64,000 nucleotides of DNA, from positions 56,083 through 120,082 of the forward strand of contig JAQFVV010007257.1 of the NCBI GenBank assembly GCA_028023455.1. The letters are read 5' to 3'. Within the stretch, counting starts at the first letter, position 1. Each line of letters opens with the position of its first letter. The stretch comes from Epiperipatus broadwayi. Its lineage: Eukaryota; Onychophora; Udeonychophora; Euonychophora; Peripatidae. Positions 34,732 through 45,945 of the stretch are shown piece after piece. Below the pieces are notes generated by a model that was not told the origin of the DNA, made no database searches, and was given only the letters and a program-made list of their open reading frames with translations. The position numbers and the translations under genes are program-made.

Positions 34732-36290
34732 TCATCATCATCATCAACCCTTATCAATACACTGCAGGATGAAGGTCTCTCCAAGTTCAATCCATCTCAT
34801 TCGATCTTTAGCTTCTCTTCTCCACATAACTCCTGCACACTTTCTTATTTCATCCATCCATCACACATGTGGTCTCTTTCTGGGTCTTTTACAATCTCTT
34901 GGAATCCAGTTTAAGATTTCAGTTGTCCATCTATTATCATCTCTTCTAGCAATATGTCTAGCTCAACTCCACTTCAGTCTTTTAATTTTTTCAATGAGGT
35001 CAGTAACACCTGTTTGTTCTCTTACCCATATATTGCGTTTTCGATCTCTAGTTGTTACTCCCAACATGCATCTCTCCAAACTTCTTTGAGTGGTCTGAAG
35101 TCTCTATACTACTCTTCTATTTAGTGTCCAAGTCTCAGATCCATAAGTAAGAACTGGTAAAACACATTAATTAAAAACTTTCCTTTTCAAATACATAGGC
35201 ATATTTCCTTTTAGTATCATGTTATTTCTATCAAAAGCACTCCAACTAAGTTTAATTCTATGATTAATTTCATCCATTATATTTCCATCTGTATTAATAA
35301 TCTGACCAAGGTATTTGTAACTGTTAACTTCTTCTAACTCATCATAATCAATCTTAATTTTCATACTTTGAGAAAATCCATTAAACATTACTTTAGTCCT
35401 TTTAATATTTATTTTTAGTCCTACTTTCATCTGATAACTCCCACAACATTTCCTGCAGCTCTAAAGCATTATTTGCAAAAACAACTACATCATCTGCAAA
35501 ATCTAAATGACTTAAATAATCTCCATTTATTTTCACTCCTTTAGCTTCCCATTTTAATCCAGAAAATACTTCTTGTAGCACTGCTGTAAAAAGTTTTGGA
35601 GATATGGAGTCACTCTGTCTTACACCTTTCTCAATGTTGACTTTCCTACTATCATTATGTAATCTAATTGTTGCTGTTGCATTTTTATAAATATTCTTTA
35701 AAATATGACAATATCCTGGATCTAATTCTTTTTCATAATCTGCAAATCTAAAACATAATGGCAACTCATATTCATTTGTCCTTTCTATAACTTCTCTCAA
35801 TACCTGGATATGATCTACAGTATTAAAACCATGTTTAAATCTAGCTTGTTCTCTTGGTTGGTGGAAATCCAATGTTTTCTGTAGATGAGTTGTAATTATC
35901 TTGGTAAAATTTTTGTATAAAACTGATAAAAAGCTGATGGGTCTGTAATTTCTAATATCTTATTTATCACCTTTTTTAAATATTAATATTAATACTGCAT
36001 TCTTCCAATCATCTGGTATATCTTTATCATTTAGACATTTGGTATATAACTTTGCTAAAAAAATTTCTATTTCTTCATCTGCTTCTTTTAATATATCAAT
36101 TATATTTCCATCATTACCTGGAGCCTTTCCTTTCTTCATACACTTAATTGCATGTCTCACTTTTTCATTTAAAATTCTGAGCAATTCGGAAGATGTAATA
36201 GATATAGGAGGTACTTGTTCTTTATTGCTATATAATTCTTGATAAAAGTCTTCTACCCATTTCATGATGTCATCTCTCTTTTTAGAATAT
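34732..36290 (-). mobile_element. 5'-truncated RTE-type LINE with (GAT)n tail
   Basis: On the minus strand the element begins, already truncated, at about 36290 inside the region before the RT fingers. It runs through the RT and ends at a TGATGATGATGATGA tail (34732-34746). The short trinucleotide tail and RT style match RTE-clade elements rather than poly(A)-tailed LINEs. The endonuclease part is missing. Confidence 0.85.
35167..36268 (-). pseudogene. RTE reverse transcriptase remnant
   Basis: Three minus-strand frames in order cover most of the RT. 35960-36268 holds a KGKAPGNDGNIIDILKEA fingers motif and WKNAVLILIFKKGDK. 35402-35872 holds the FKHGFNTVDHIQVLREV region, GVRQSDSISPKLF, and the catalytic FADDVVVF (usual form (Y/F)ADD). 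35167-35430 holds the thumb-side KVMFNGF and YKYLGQI stretches. RT copies the element RNA at the nicked target. The breaks between frames and the GD to SD change in the GVRQGD motif show decay. Confidence 0.88.
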
Positions 36291-36741
36291 GTTATGAAAC
36301 ATTATATATGCAGGAAAATTTGGACAAATGTGTAAATATAGTAAAAGGTCCAGGTAAATTAGGTGGGAAATGGGCTTAATTAAACAATAGGAAAGTGTAG
36401 GAAATGATTGTAAATATGTAAATACAAAAATTTTTTTAAGAGATGTAAAATGTATATTTGATTATTATTTTGGGGGAAATATTGTAATTTTTTTAAAACT
36501 GTATAATATGTTAAATTTATTAATTTTTTTATTTATAATGTATGGGTGCATGTTTAAAAGGAAATGAAATGTAATGTAAATAGTGTCCAATAGATGGAGT
36601 GAATATAGTTAATTGGTTATGTGAATTGTATAGTGTAATATCTTGAGAAGGTCTCAATGGAGATGAAAGCTGGTTTGATAAATATTTACATATAATTATT
36701 AAAAGTTGTTTATTTCAATATTGTTTGATTGATTATTTATT

Positions 36742-38120
36742 TAGGATGAAACTCTCTAAGTTCAATCCAGAATCCCCATTTCTCAAGGTTATACTAGAAA
36801 ACTTCTTTATTTTATCCATCCATTTCATATGTGGTCTTATTATAAGTCTTTTATGTTCTCTTGATCCAGTTTTTGATTTGTCCATCTATTATCATTTCTT
36901 CTAACAATATTTTCAGCTCAGTTCTATTTCAGTCTCTTAATTCTTTCAATATTGTCAGTAATGGGTTTGTTCTCTTATTTATTTATTTTGTTTTTGACTC
37001 CTTCTTGTTGCTCCTAAAATAACTTTCTCCATACTTCATTAAGTAATGTTTTCCTGAAGGTTTGTGATGATGGTGTTTTAGGTGAATTTATATATTGGAC
37101 TATTTCCATCATCAAGTATGGGTAGCAAAGGTCTTTAGAAAAATGTAACTTTATTTAAATATTCTAAATATATTCAGCTGTTAGTAATAGCACACAGGTT
37201 AGTGTATCCACAATGTTTCAAGAGGTATTATTCTCCCCTCTTTTTCAGGTGTTGCTGGCCTGACCAGAGACAGTACTAGTATGGGATCAAACCTGGAACC
37301 TTAGATTCTTTGAGTATTGAAGTTCAAGGTAATGCTCTAACCATCTGGGCCAAACTGAGCCATGGCTCAGTTAGTTAGAGCATTACCTTAAAAATTCAAT
37401 CCTCAAAAAATCTAAGGGTCGAGGTTCAATTCCCATGCTACTACTGTCACTGATCAGGCCAAGAGGGGAGAGTAATACCTCTCAAAAGGTTGTGCTGTTT
37501 GTTGTGCTATTACTAACAGTTGAATGTAATTGGAGTATTTAAATAAAGTTAATTTTTTCTAAAGACATTCAATACTCATATTAGATGATGAAAATAGTTC
37601 AACATATAAATACAATTCATTGAGTAGTCTCAAGTTTATACTGCTTTTTGGTTAAGTGGACAAGTTTCATTTCAATAATTAAGATCTGGAAAAATACACA
37701 TATTAAAAGCCTTTATCAAACACATAGGCACGTTTGCTTTTAATATTAAAGTTGTTTATCCAAGTTTAATTCTATGGCTAATTTTATACATTATATTTCA
37801 ATATATATTAGTAATCGGACAAAGGTATTTGTAGTTGCTAAATTTTAATTCATCATTATCAATCTTTTTCTTCTGAGAAACTCCATTGAATATTATTTTA
37901 ATCTTTTTATCATTTATCTTTAGTCCTACTGTTTTACTTTCATCTGATAACTCTTACAATATTTTACAAAGCTTCAAAGCATTATGTGCAAAATTAAACA
38001 GTAAAATCTAGATGATTTAAATAATCTCTATTTATTTTTATTCCTTTAGTTTCCCATTTTTATCCACAAAATACTTCTTTAAAGACTACTGTTAAAAATT
38101 TAGAGATATGTAGTCACAAT
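36742..38120 (-). pseudogene. Second, older RTE copy, split by a nested insertion
   Basis: Sequence 36742-37035 matches 34765-35080 of the first RTE copy, and 37627-38120 continues the match to about 35620. The gap is exactly the SINE dimer D3. No frame survives, although the FADD region is present as degraded text. This copy has a different age and degree of decay from the one beside it, in the same orientation. Confidence 0.8.
37035..37626. mobile_element. Inverted SINE dimer (D3) nested in RTE, with target duplication
   Basis: Two tRNA-Lys-like SINE copies meet head to head near 37370, where the sequence passes from GAGCCATGG to GGCTCAGTTAGTTAGAGC. Flanks of 11 bases, TTCATTAAGTA (37035-37045) and TTCATTGAGTA (37616-37626), match with one difference. 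The RTE reading resumes across them. So the dimer inserted as one unit. Confidence 0.8.
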
Positions 38121-39900
38121 AGTAAATAAAATGATTCAATAGTACATTTATTGCTTAGAAGTTAATAAGAAAGTCGGTGATAGCACGGCGGCCATGATCT
38201 ATAACACCTATCCCGTCTTGACACACATTATTAAAAACTGTTAATATAGGAAAGAATTGTGTTAGAATAAGCAATATTCATCCTTCAAGAAAGATTTGGA
38301 TGATAATTAACGATTTATGACTGTATTCATAATTGTTCATATTTACATTTATTCATTATTGATGTTAAAACTATTATTTATCAATCTCTTTGCTACTTTA
38401 AAATATCGACTTTTGAAAATATTTTTATCAAATACCTTAAAAACTTTTATTGGTATTGTTTTATTCTGCCCTCTAGTGAGTAATAATAGAAATAATTTTA
38501 TTATTTTATTTAAATAATATTTTTTAGTTCTCTTTTCTTTTCTATTCAATAGCGCCTACGCACACACAAACATTTTTAAAAATAAATTCTCGTTAAAAGT
38601 ATTTTTTCCAATTGATCGATATATTTACATTTGGCAGAAATTTGGTGATAAATTAAAAAATATCTAAATATTACTATTTGTATATTTTATTAGATTATCA
38701 ATATCCTGAAAATAGTTTAGTTTTATTTACAGTAGCCAATGATGAATTAGTTTTTTTCTAAAATAAAACAGAAATGATTTTGTGCAGCGTAGAAATAATA
38801 ATAATAGAAAAACAAATAATGTTATCATATCATGCAGAAAAAGATGATTAATCAGTTTTGAAAAAGTAGATAGCTTTTGTATAAATAGTCGAGCGGTGAC
38901 CTATGCAAGGCACCGGTAGTAATTTGTTTTATTAAAATATTTTCTTTATATTTTGTAATATGAATGATTACATTTATTTCTGAATAATAAAAAAATATCG
39001 AATAGTTATTGTTCCAGAATACATGAGATATTCGTATTAGAAGTAACAGAGATGAATTGCTATCCATGGATTCTAATTTTTCATCTTCTGCCATTATATC
39101 TATTAATTCTTAGAGGGCACTGAATAATTATATAATATAATTACTTGGAAATTTATCAATGTAAAATGAAATGATTTGGTTAAAAGATCGGGAGGTGATA
39201 TTTTACCACTCTACTACATTAATAATAGTTTGATCATGACAGTTCTATTCAAGTGGCAAATTTTTTTTTCCTCATCTGAGAATTCATCTTAGAACTTTTT
39301 CTCTGAGACAGCCATTCTCGTATTCGCTAATATTAGTTACCAGAATTTAGCAATTATTATACTGTATTGCATGAAAGTAATAGGTTTACTATGTCCATTT
39401 TAACATAGTGACAACAGGTTTGATAGATAAAGATTACCGCTAATAAAACTTATGAGAGATAAACGACGAAATTGGGAAGTGGAACGCAAAATTAGAAACT
39501 TATAATCGTAATTGAAAATTTTTAAGTATTTGACTTGAATATTGTATATTTTCACATGGATTGATTCTGAATTTGAATTATAATAATAAGTAAAAAATGA
39601 AATTCAGGCATGGTATTTCACGTGTTTGTAACCAATTGTTATTAATTAATGTTGTTTGGAAGTTTATGTGAAGGTCAGAAAATAGAAGTGACAGAAACTG
39701 ACTTTCGATTTGTGGACTTCGGCACTTAAGTCCACTATTCTGTCATTGCATGAAACCACACGAGACCAATTAAAAAACAATCATAGATATAATGAGATAG
39801 TTGCCACAATCCTTGCATCTCCTATCTACCTGCAAATACAATAAAGTATGTACTTCCTTGTATTTATTTATAAATTAAATTATAAACACAGTATCACATA
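38120..39900. other. Apparently unique sequence, possible gene start
   Basis: No repeat family from the rest of the window is seen here, and it contains small CG-bearing patches (near 38180-38220 and 38890). The minus-strand frame near 39.09 kb has a good start context. It is the best candidate for promoter or first-exon territory in the window. Confidence 0.3.
39021..39094 (-). CDS. Possible first coding exon
   Basis: On the minus strand an ATG at 39094-39092 in a favourable context (ATATAATGG) opens MAEDEKLESMDSNSSLLLLI, an acidic start followed by a short hydrophobic stretch. A weak donor (CAT/GTATTC) would end the exon near 39021 in phase 0, compatible with the phase-0 start of the 25205-25367 exon. 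The frame itself runs on to 38852. Composition away from the start is typical AT-rich noise. It is a hypothesis only. Confidence 0.25.
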
Positions 39901-40194
39901 TCTCTCCTGGATAAACAGCCATGTAATAGAATATTGAAATAAACTATTGTTTCTAAACCATATATATATATTCATGTATCCACATATATATTTACAAAGG
40001 TAAAACAATCATGAAATCTGAATCTAAAGGAATATGATATCTCCCCCACCCACCAGCGCCAGAAGTTTATATTTTATTTTTCTATTACATGCTGATTTTA
40101 AAATTAGTTGAATGTCAGTGGGATTTGGAAATTCTATCATCAGATTTTCAATGGTATGGAAAGCTGAAGAGTTGAAGGTTGGAGTGGGTTGAAG

Positions 40195-40440
40195 TCTGTC
40201 CATTAAAGTGTAAGGATTTGCTATCTTAATATAAATTGAGCACTGATTATATATATATGTATGGAAGATGGTAGTTTGGACCAACTGATGAGTGTTAGTT
40301 TAGCACGAAATACATATATTGGTGATTATTTATCTTTTCTGCATGTGTGTGGTCATGTGTATCAGTAGTATGAGATGGTATGGATAGTGAAGGGGCTTGA
40401 AAGTCTGAGTTCAAATTCCCTAATATTTGTCAACTTGTAA
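40195..40440 (+). mobile_element. Hammerhead-tRNA repeat, plus strand
   Basis: Order on the plus strand: CCATTAAAGTGTAAGGATTT, then TGAGCACTGATTATATATAT, the hammerhead (40280-40323), a spacer with CATGTGTGTGGTCATGTGTA, and then a tRNA-like region with box B-like GAGTTCAAATTCCC (40409-40422). The copy at 15395-15660 has the same order. A minus open frame (40024-40284) overlaps by chance. Confidence 0.65.
40280..40323 (+). ncRNA. Type I hammerhead ribozyme, best copy
   Basis: Stem I pairs ACCAA (40280-40284) with UUGGU (40319-40323). The core CUGAUGA is 40285-40291. Stem II pairs GUGU (40292-40295) with GCAC (40303-40306) across a 7-base loop. GAAA is 40307-40310. Stem III is AU with AU around ACAU, or three pairs around CA. 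The base before the 3' side of stem I is A at 40318, allowed at a cleavage site. This fits the family consensus (CUGAUGA, GAAA, non-G at position 17) throughout. Short stem III is typical of hammerheads in retroelements. Cleavage is inferred, not shown. Confidence 0.78.
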
Positions 40441-40606
40441 ATGGATACCGATTGGCTATAGGCTATTTACTTAAAGAAAAATTCTAATTCTATTTATGAC
40501 ATGACAAAATTTCAAAATTTGAGTATAGTCACAGATATGGCACACTGATATAACTAATATGTCTTTGGACACACACATATATATATATATATGTATGTTG
40601 ATACGA

Positions 40607-41236
40607 AGATTTTCATGGGTTGCATATATAAAAGACATTTTGCGGGTTTATCCATGTTAAAAAAGTTTTAAATATTGTTATTCTGACATTTTGACTTGAT
40701 CACACAAGTCATCGACTGGGTAATAAAAGGTAGAAAGATGGTTGTAGAGGCGCTACAATCACTGATTTAGAAAAAAATGTTAAAAGTTCCACCAATAGCA
40801 AAAAATGTTAAATTTAGGAATGTTTTTTAAAAAAAATCTTTCCAAATAGGAGGAAGTTTGCATGTATCATCTCGCTTATTGATACAATCTGGCCTTTTAA
40901 GTATCTCAATGGCTTCTCTAATTTTGCACTGGTAGAGATTGTCACATCTGGATATGATCCTGTTACTAGAAAAATCAATTTTATGATCTGAATCTATAGT
41001 ATGGAGTGAGAGTGCTGATGGTGATGAGTGTTGTTTAACTTCATTAGCATGCTCATCTCTCCTAACACTGATGCAACAATTACTCATACCTATGTAAGAA
41101 GCTTTACAATTTTCACATGAGATTTGGTAAACACCATGAGATGACTTGTGTGATCAAGTCGAAACGTCAGTATATCAATATTTAAAACTTTTTTAACACG
41201 GATGAACCCACAAAATATGTCTTATATATATATATA
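40607..41236. mobile_element. Penelope-like 3' end in an inverted arrangement
   Basis: Inverted arms (about 40607-40712 and 41128-41236) share GATGACTTGTGTGATCAAGTC, then AAAAC and AACA(C/T)GGAT(G/A)AACC. They flank a GIY-YIG fragment coded on the minus strand. Each arm holds a hairpin followed by (G/A)AAA(C/T), a hammerhead-like layout, but the bases before it (UCGAUGA or GAGAUGA) depart from CUGAUGA. Confidence 0.65.
40827..41157 (-). pseudogene. Penelope-like GIY-YIG endonuclease C-terminus
   Basis: On the minus strand the frame reads SHGVYQISCENCKASYIG and then an arginine-containing helix (SVRRDEHANEV), followed by a DSDHKIDF stretch and CKIREAIEILKRPDC near the end, closing with PPIW. 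These are the GIY, YIG, R-x(3)-EH, NHKI, K(R/I)REA and PIW landmarks of Penelope-like nucleases. The upstream RT is absent and the frame starts inside an inverted arm. The fragment ends in the expected place for the protein C-terminus, so it is a 5'-truncated insertion. Confidence 0.85.
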
Positions 41237-41639
41237 CAAAATTAAAAGCGCGTGAAGCGCTTGAAAGAGAAGCTATAAAGATTCAAATTTTCATGGACTT
41301 TTATTCACATTGTCTGTAGAAATTTTCACAAACTTTCAAGCTGCTAAATTTATATGCAAGCTCTAATATCAAATTGAGCTTTATGATTCAAATTAAATAG
41401 AATTTGTATTATTACGTTTGTTGGGTTTTAATTAGTTTCAAAGATTGCTGATAATGTAAGTTCACAGAAACATATGTCCAGCAAGAGATTGGTTGTTTTT
41501 TTATTAAACTTTATTGTTTGAAAGATCATGAAAATTTCTGCAGAAGGTATGAGTAAAAAAAAATTATATTAATTTTTACTATTTACATATTAAATTTATT
41601 ATTTATTATATACATAATAAATATAATAATAATTAACTA

Positions 41640-43140
41640 TTATATACAGTCTTTCAATCTGCAGAAGTACTTTCAGTTAATTCCTTAACCCTCTTCAACT
41701 TCTGTTAAATTCTAAAAATGTAACCATATTAGTAGCTTGTCTGTTAATTGTATTCATTATATTTCTATTAATTAAAATTACCTTCTTAATTTTTCTTTTA
41801 TTATGATTTCTCTCTTCATGTCACTTTCAAGATCAAACTTAAACTTATATTTACATGTCCTTTCATGATTGAAGAAAACTGAAACAGTCATTAAATCATT
41901 ATTTTTACTTTTCACATGCCTGTATAACAATTCATGCTTCTTTAATCTTTTTCAATACCACACCTCGATTCACCTATATATGATAATATTCATCCACAAA
42001 AAATTTGATAGCCAACATTACTTTTTTGCTTGACAGGTATGACATGTTTAGAATTATTCACTAACTTATTAATGTTATTTGTAACACAAAATGAAACATT
42101 AAACACATCCTTATATATATTTTAAAAAAACTTCACTTGAGCTTTGACATATATGGAATTGATATTCATTTTTTATATTATCAATTTTTAAATCCTTTAA
42201 ATCATTATAAGCCTTTTTAAATTGATATAAACTATTGTTAATCTGTTCACTTTTATAACCAACTTTAAGTAATGCCTTGAAAAATATCTCAATATTTTAA
42301 AATTTATTACACTGGTAAAGACATAATTTTTCATTGCAAAAGAAAAAAGATCCAAAACTTGCCATCTTATGCACATCCTGTTACTTTTGATTTACAATTT
42401 ATATATCCCCATTTTTTGTAATAGGTTGATTGTTAATTTATAACTTAACATATTATCTTTTGCCATAATTAAATCCAAATATTTAATACTTTTGTCCTGT
42501 TTCTTTTCAATAGTTCATTTCATGACATTCAAATTATTTAACTCCTCTACAAACAAATTTATAGTATCGATATGTCCACAAACAAAAATATCATCCACAT
42601 ACCTTTTGTAAATTTTAATATCTTTAAAAATACACATATCTAAAATACTACTCTTATATGTAAACAAAACATAATTGCAAACTTGCACAATAACAGGCAG
42701 ACCCACAGGCCAACCTTTAGACACTTTATAGTAATCACTTTCAAAAGAAGAAACAATGTTATCAAAAATTTTTAAATATTCAATAACAAATTTTATTGCA
42801 TATTTTCAAACAGTTTTACTTTTTAATACATGTTCAATTATATTTATAGAATATTTATCAATAGAACCATGCATTTCTGTCACATCCAGTGAAGCAATAT
42901 CATCATTCTCATTAATCACTATATTTTTAATTCTATCTAGAAAATCAAAAAATGAATCAATATGTATATTACTGTAATTTTTGCTGTTACATAGGTCAAT
43001 TTTCTTTATATATATATATGGCTATCAGTGAAGAAATTATCCATTGTAACTTTACTTCTTGAAATATAATTTGATAATAAAAGAAATTTAATCAATGTTG
43101 GACCCATAATTTTATGTGGCTTTAAAAATCTATAAGGCTG
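41640..43140 (-). pseudogene. Penelope-like element, RT to GIY-YIG, decayed
   Basis: Reading on the minus strand from about 43140: IASLDVTEMHGSIDK (RT motif A; the usual SLDV is intact), then KGWPVGLPV (motif B, PVGLPVSG-like), IYKRYVDDIFV (motif C with the catalytic YVDD, near 42620), then LNFLDL-like text and a KRKIK(E/K)VILINRN tail near 41790. The longest single frame is 42515-42724. Stops and shifts break the rest. The order and motifs identify the RT of the Penelope class, which is closer to telomerase than to LINE RTs. Confidence 0.85.
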
Positions 43141-43849
43141 TATGGGCCTGCATAACCATGATCTTCATCACCTTATCTAAAAACGTATATAATTTGTATA
43201 TAAAATTGCTTCTTCTACTTGCAAGATAACATGTGTTGGGCTATTCAATATCCAATCTCTGAATTTCAGTGTTTATTTAAAAAGCATTACTTCATGGAGA
43301 AATTGTAGTTTGAAATAAGCAAATAATGTTTTGGTTATTTATGAATTGTCAAAAACATTAAATATAAATAAGTCATGGTTTAAAATATATGATTAATTGT
43401 TGGCAAATGTTTACTGTAACAACATTAAGAACCATAATCTACTCTTACTACTTCCAGAGCCATTTGTTATATAAATCTTATAAATAAGAACATATTCACA
43501 GAATGAACAAATTTAAAAATGTTACTACGATAATTTATAAACCAGATTTTCAAAAAAAAATCATTTAAATGAATTTGAAAATAATCCCCTTTTTTATATT
43601 AACACTAATCTATTTGACAGATTAAAAAAATGGTCTAAAGTTTCCACTTTTAGCTGATTGTCAGTTTATTATATAGTAATTAATCAAATACTGATAAAAG
43701 TCTGAAATTTTTTATTAGCAATTTTTTTTATAGTAATCAAACTAGCTTACAGTTTGAAAATTAACAGATTTAATTTTTCCTCAAAGCAATTAATATGAGT
43801 GTCAATTTGTCCTACTGACAGAAATGGCTATTTTTTTAATTAATTTTGT

Positions 43850-44320
43850 ATTTAAAGTTGTAATTAATAATTTGTTAAGCACATACACATTACCAAAGTA
43901 ATATATATTAAGGCTATAACCTTAAGGCTAGGCGCATAGTCTTAATATATATTACCTTAATATATATTACTTAGATAATGAATATGCACTTAACAAATTA
44001 TTAATTACAACTTTAAATTGTCTTTTAAAAGATTTCTAATTATAAGAGGTTCACATTGACTCACTGTAAATTGAAAGATTTTGTGCATGTTAGCTTGTAT
44101 AGAAGTTGTGGACTTAATCAGTGAATTAGGTAATAGCTTTATGCTCTCAAATCAAAATGCTTTAGATTCATCTATATAATTAAAAAGTAGGTTGAGGATA
44201 AGAGAAGCTGCTCTTGTCTTTTAAAGTGGTTAATCATGTGTTAAGATTTGTAGAGATCCCTACTGTCGCATCTAAGCACATGGTCTTAAGGTTATAGTCT
44301 TAATATATATTAATTTTGTA
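43850..44320. mobile_element. Palindromic MITE, 'GGGACCTCTACA'-related, copy 3
   Basis: Left arm about 43855-43925 and right arm about 43930-44025 are inverted copies with AATTAATAATTTGTTAAG and AAGTAATATATATTAAGGC. A further piece at 44246-44320 has GTAGAGATCCCTACTGTCGC and CTTAAGGTTATAGTC, so the full element may run to 44320 with its middle expanded. Confidence 0.6.
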
Positions 44321-45640
44321 TATATTTTATTCATAATATTTTAATTCCAATTTTTTTTTTATAGATGACAGGATATCTAAAAATTCATTAGTTTAAATCC
44401 CTGTTAAACCCTGCCTTCATTATTTTTGATTGTCCCTTTGGGCAGCCTCTAACTTTGTTAAAAATAGAATTTTATATTTTTGAAAAATCAGTGACCATCT
44501 ATTAGAATATAATTGCAATACTGTAAAAATTATTTAAAAAAATTAAACTTTTAAAGCATAAACTGATAGATTTATCAGATATTGGTATTTATTCATTCAC
44601 ATATTAAAAATAAATATCAAATAAAAAATATTTCATTTTTTTTTTTTAAAAAAAATTGAATCCTCTTTGATAGTTTAATGACAAAATAGTGATTTTTTTT
44701 TGATCATGAAATAATTTTATCAGCATTTGAAGAAATCAAATGTGATTTTTTTAGAATTTACATTTCTAAACAAAGCTATCTATCAAATGAAGTCAAATTT
44801 AATATATTCCAATAAATAAGATGTTTTAATATTAAATTTAATAATTAAAGCTTACTGCCAGTGAAAACAACTAAAACTGTCACATTTCTAGGTCAGTGCA
44901 AGTGTTTTAATTCAGGTGAAATTCACAGTTTAAATTCCAGATATAAACAATTAAGTATAAAAACATTATTATCATAATTTACAATAGATTTTCAAAGAGT
45001 TAAATAAATTTGCAAACAACTTCCATTTTATTTATATTTTTTGTCTGGTAAAAGATTGACATTGATATAAGAAAGGAATTATATGCAAGTTCATTTAAAT
45101 TATCCTTTAGAAATTTGGCTGGGTTTGTTAGTACTATGAATAGATTTATATAATCAGTATTATATATTTGATAAAGCTATAATTCATTTACAAGCTTGTA
45201 TAATTGTTAGAATCTAAAACTTATAATAGATAGTTATAAAGTAAAATAGGAGAGTGATTACATTTCCTAATGTTGATATTGAACATAGGCTGGAGAATTA
45301 CTTTGTGCATTGTTTGAATAGAAGAATAAAGGAGATGAACATAATGGAATTTTGATTTAGTACATAAAAAAAACTTTCCATTATTTCATATCACTACAAT
45401 CAGTATATGATTGGCCTCACTAAATCATTAACCTAGATACTATAAATAAATTAGATTGGAAGAAAAGCGCAAATACAACACTCCCTATTGATGTAATCCA
45501 ATAGCACTAACTAATCTAGGAATTTGTTTAGCAGTATTATTGGTACTATTTCATGCATATACATATTTTTATTTTGTATTTTATTTTATTTTGTATGTAT
45601 ATACTATTTTCATACATGTACATTTTTTTTTATTTTGTAT
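44320..45640. other. No feature recognised
   Basis: AT-rich sequence with homopolymer runs. I see no exon, RNA gene or shared repeat. Confidence 0.5.
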
Positions 45641-45740
45641 TTTTTTTTAAGGACCAACAAACATGATGGTGCTCATTATCTGCCCGACTGTCCTTCACCG
45701 ATCATCTCAAGAAGCCCTCTAAATCGCGTGACCTGCATCT

Positions 45741-45945
45741 TTAGTATTATCCAACCGATGACGTATTACCCTGAAGGCATATCAGTCTAATCTTGCGATT
45801 TTTAACATACCGGGTCCACGTAATCTGCGGACAAATTTTAGCGATTGCATGTGTCTGCAAATCACTTGGAGACATTATCTTAAAAATCGCAAGATCAGAC
45901 TGATATGGCTTCAGGGTAATACATCATCGGTTGGATAATACTAAA
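45741..45945. mobile_element. Palindromic MITE, CCGATGACGTATT family, copy 2
   Basis: Ends read TTAGTATTATCCAACCGATG on the left and the complement on the right (CGGTTGGATAATACTAAA). The arms then follow copy 1 closely through ACCCTGAAGGCATA, TCTTGCGATTTTTAA and the central hairpin. A TA dinucleotide at each end may be the target duplication, as in Tc1/mariner-type MITEs. Confidence 0.87.

Larger units (their letters stand above)
34254..36742. repeat. Long inverted arms bracketing an RTE LINE
   Basis: Left arm about 34254-34712 and right arm 36291-36742 are inverted copies of about 450 bases. Shared marks include AATAATCAATCAAACAA at the outer edge, ACCTAATTTAGCTGGACC-like text, and GCCCATTTCCCACC. 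The LINE starts within a few bases of the right arm's inner end, and its 3' tail meets the left arm's inner end. So either the LINE landed in the centre of a palindrome or the arms belong to an inverted dimer. Confidence 0.75.

Noticed and set aside
40685-41170. Hairpin plus GAAAC in the Penelope-like inverted arms as a true hammerhead
   Set aside because: Upstream bases are UCGAUGA or GAGAUGA and the hairpin would consume part of the core, so it is kept only as hammerhead-like.
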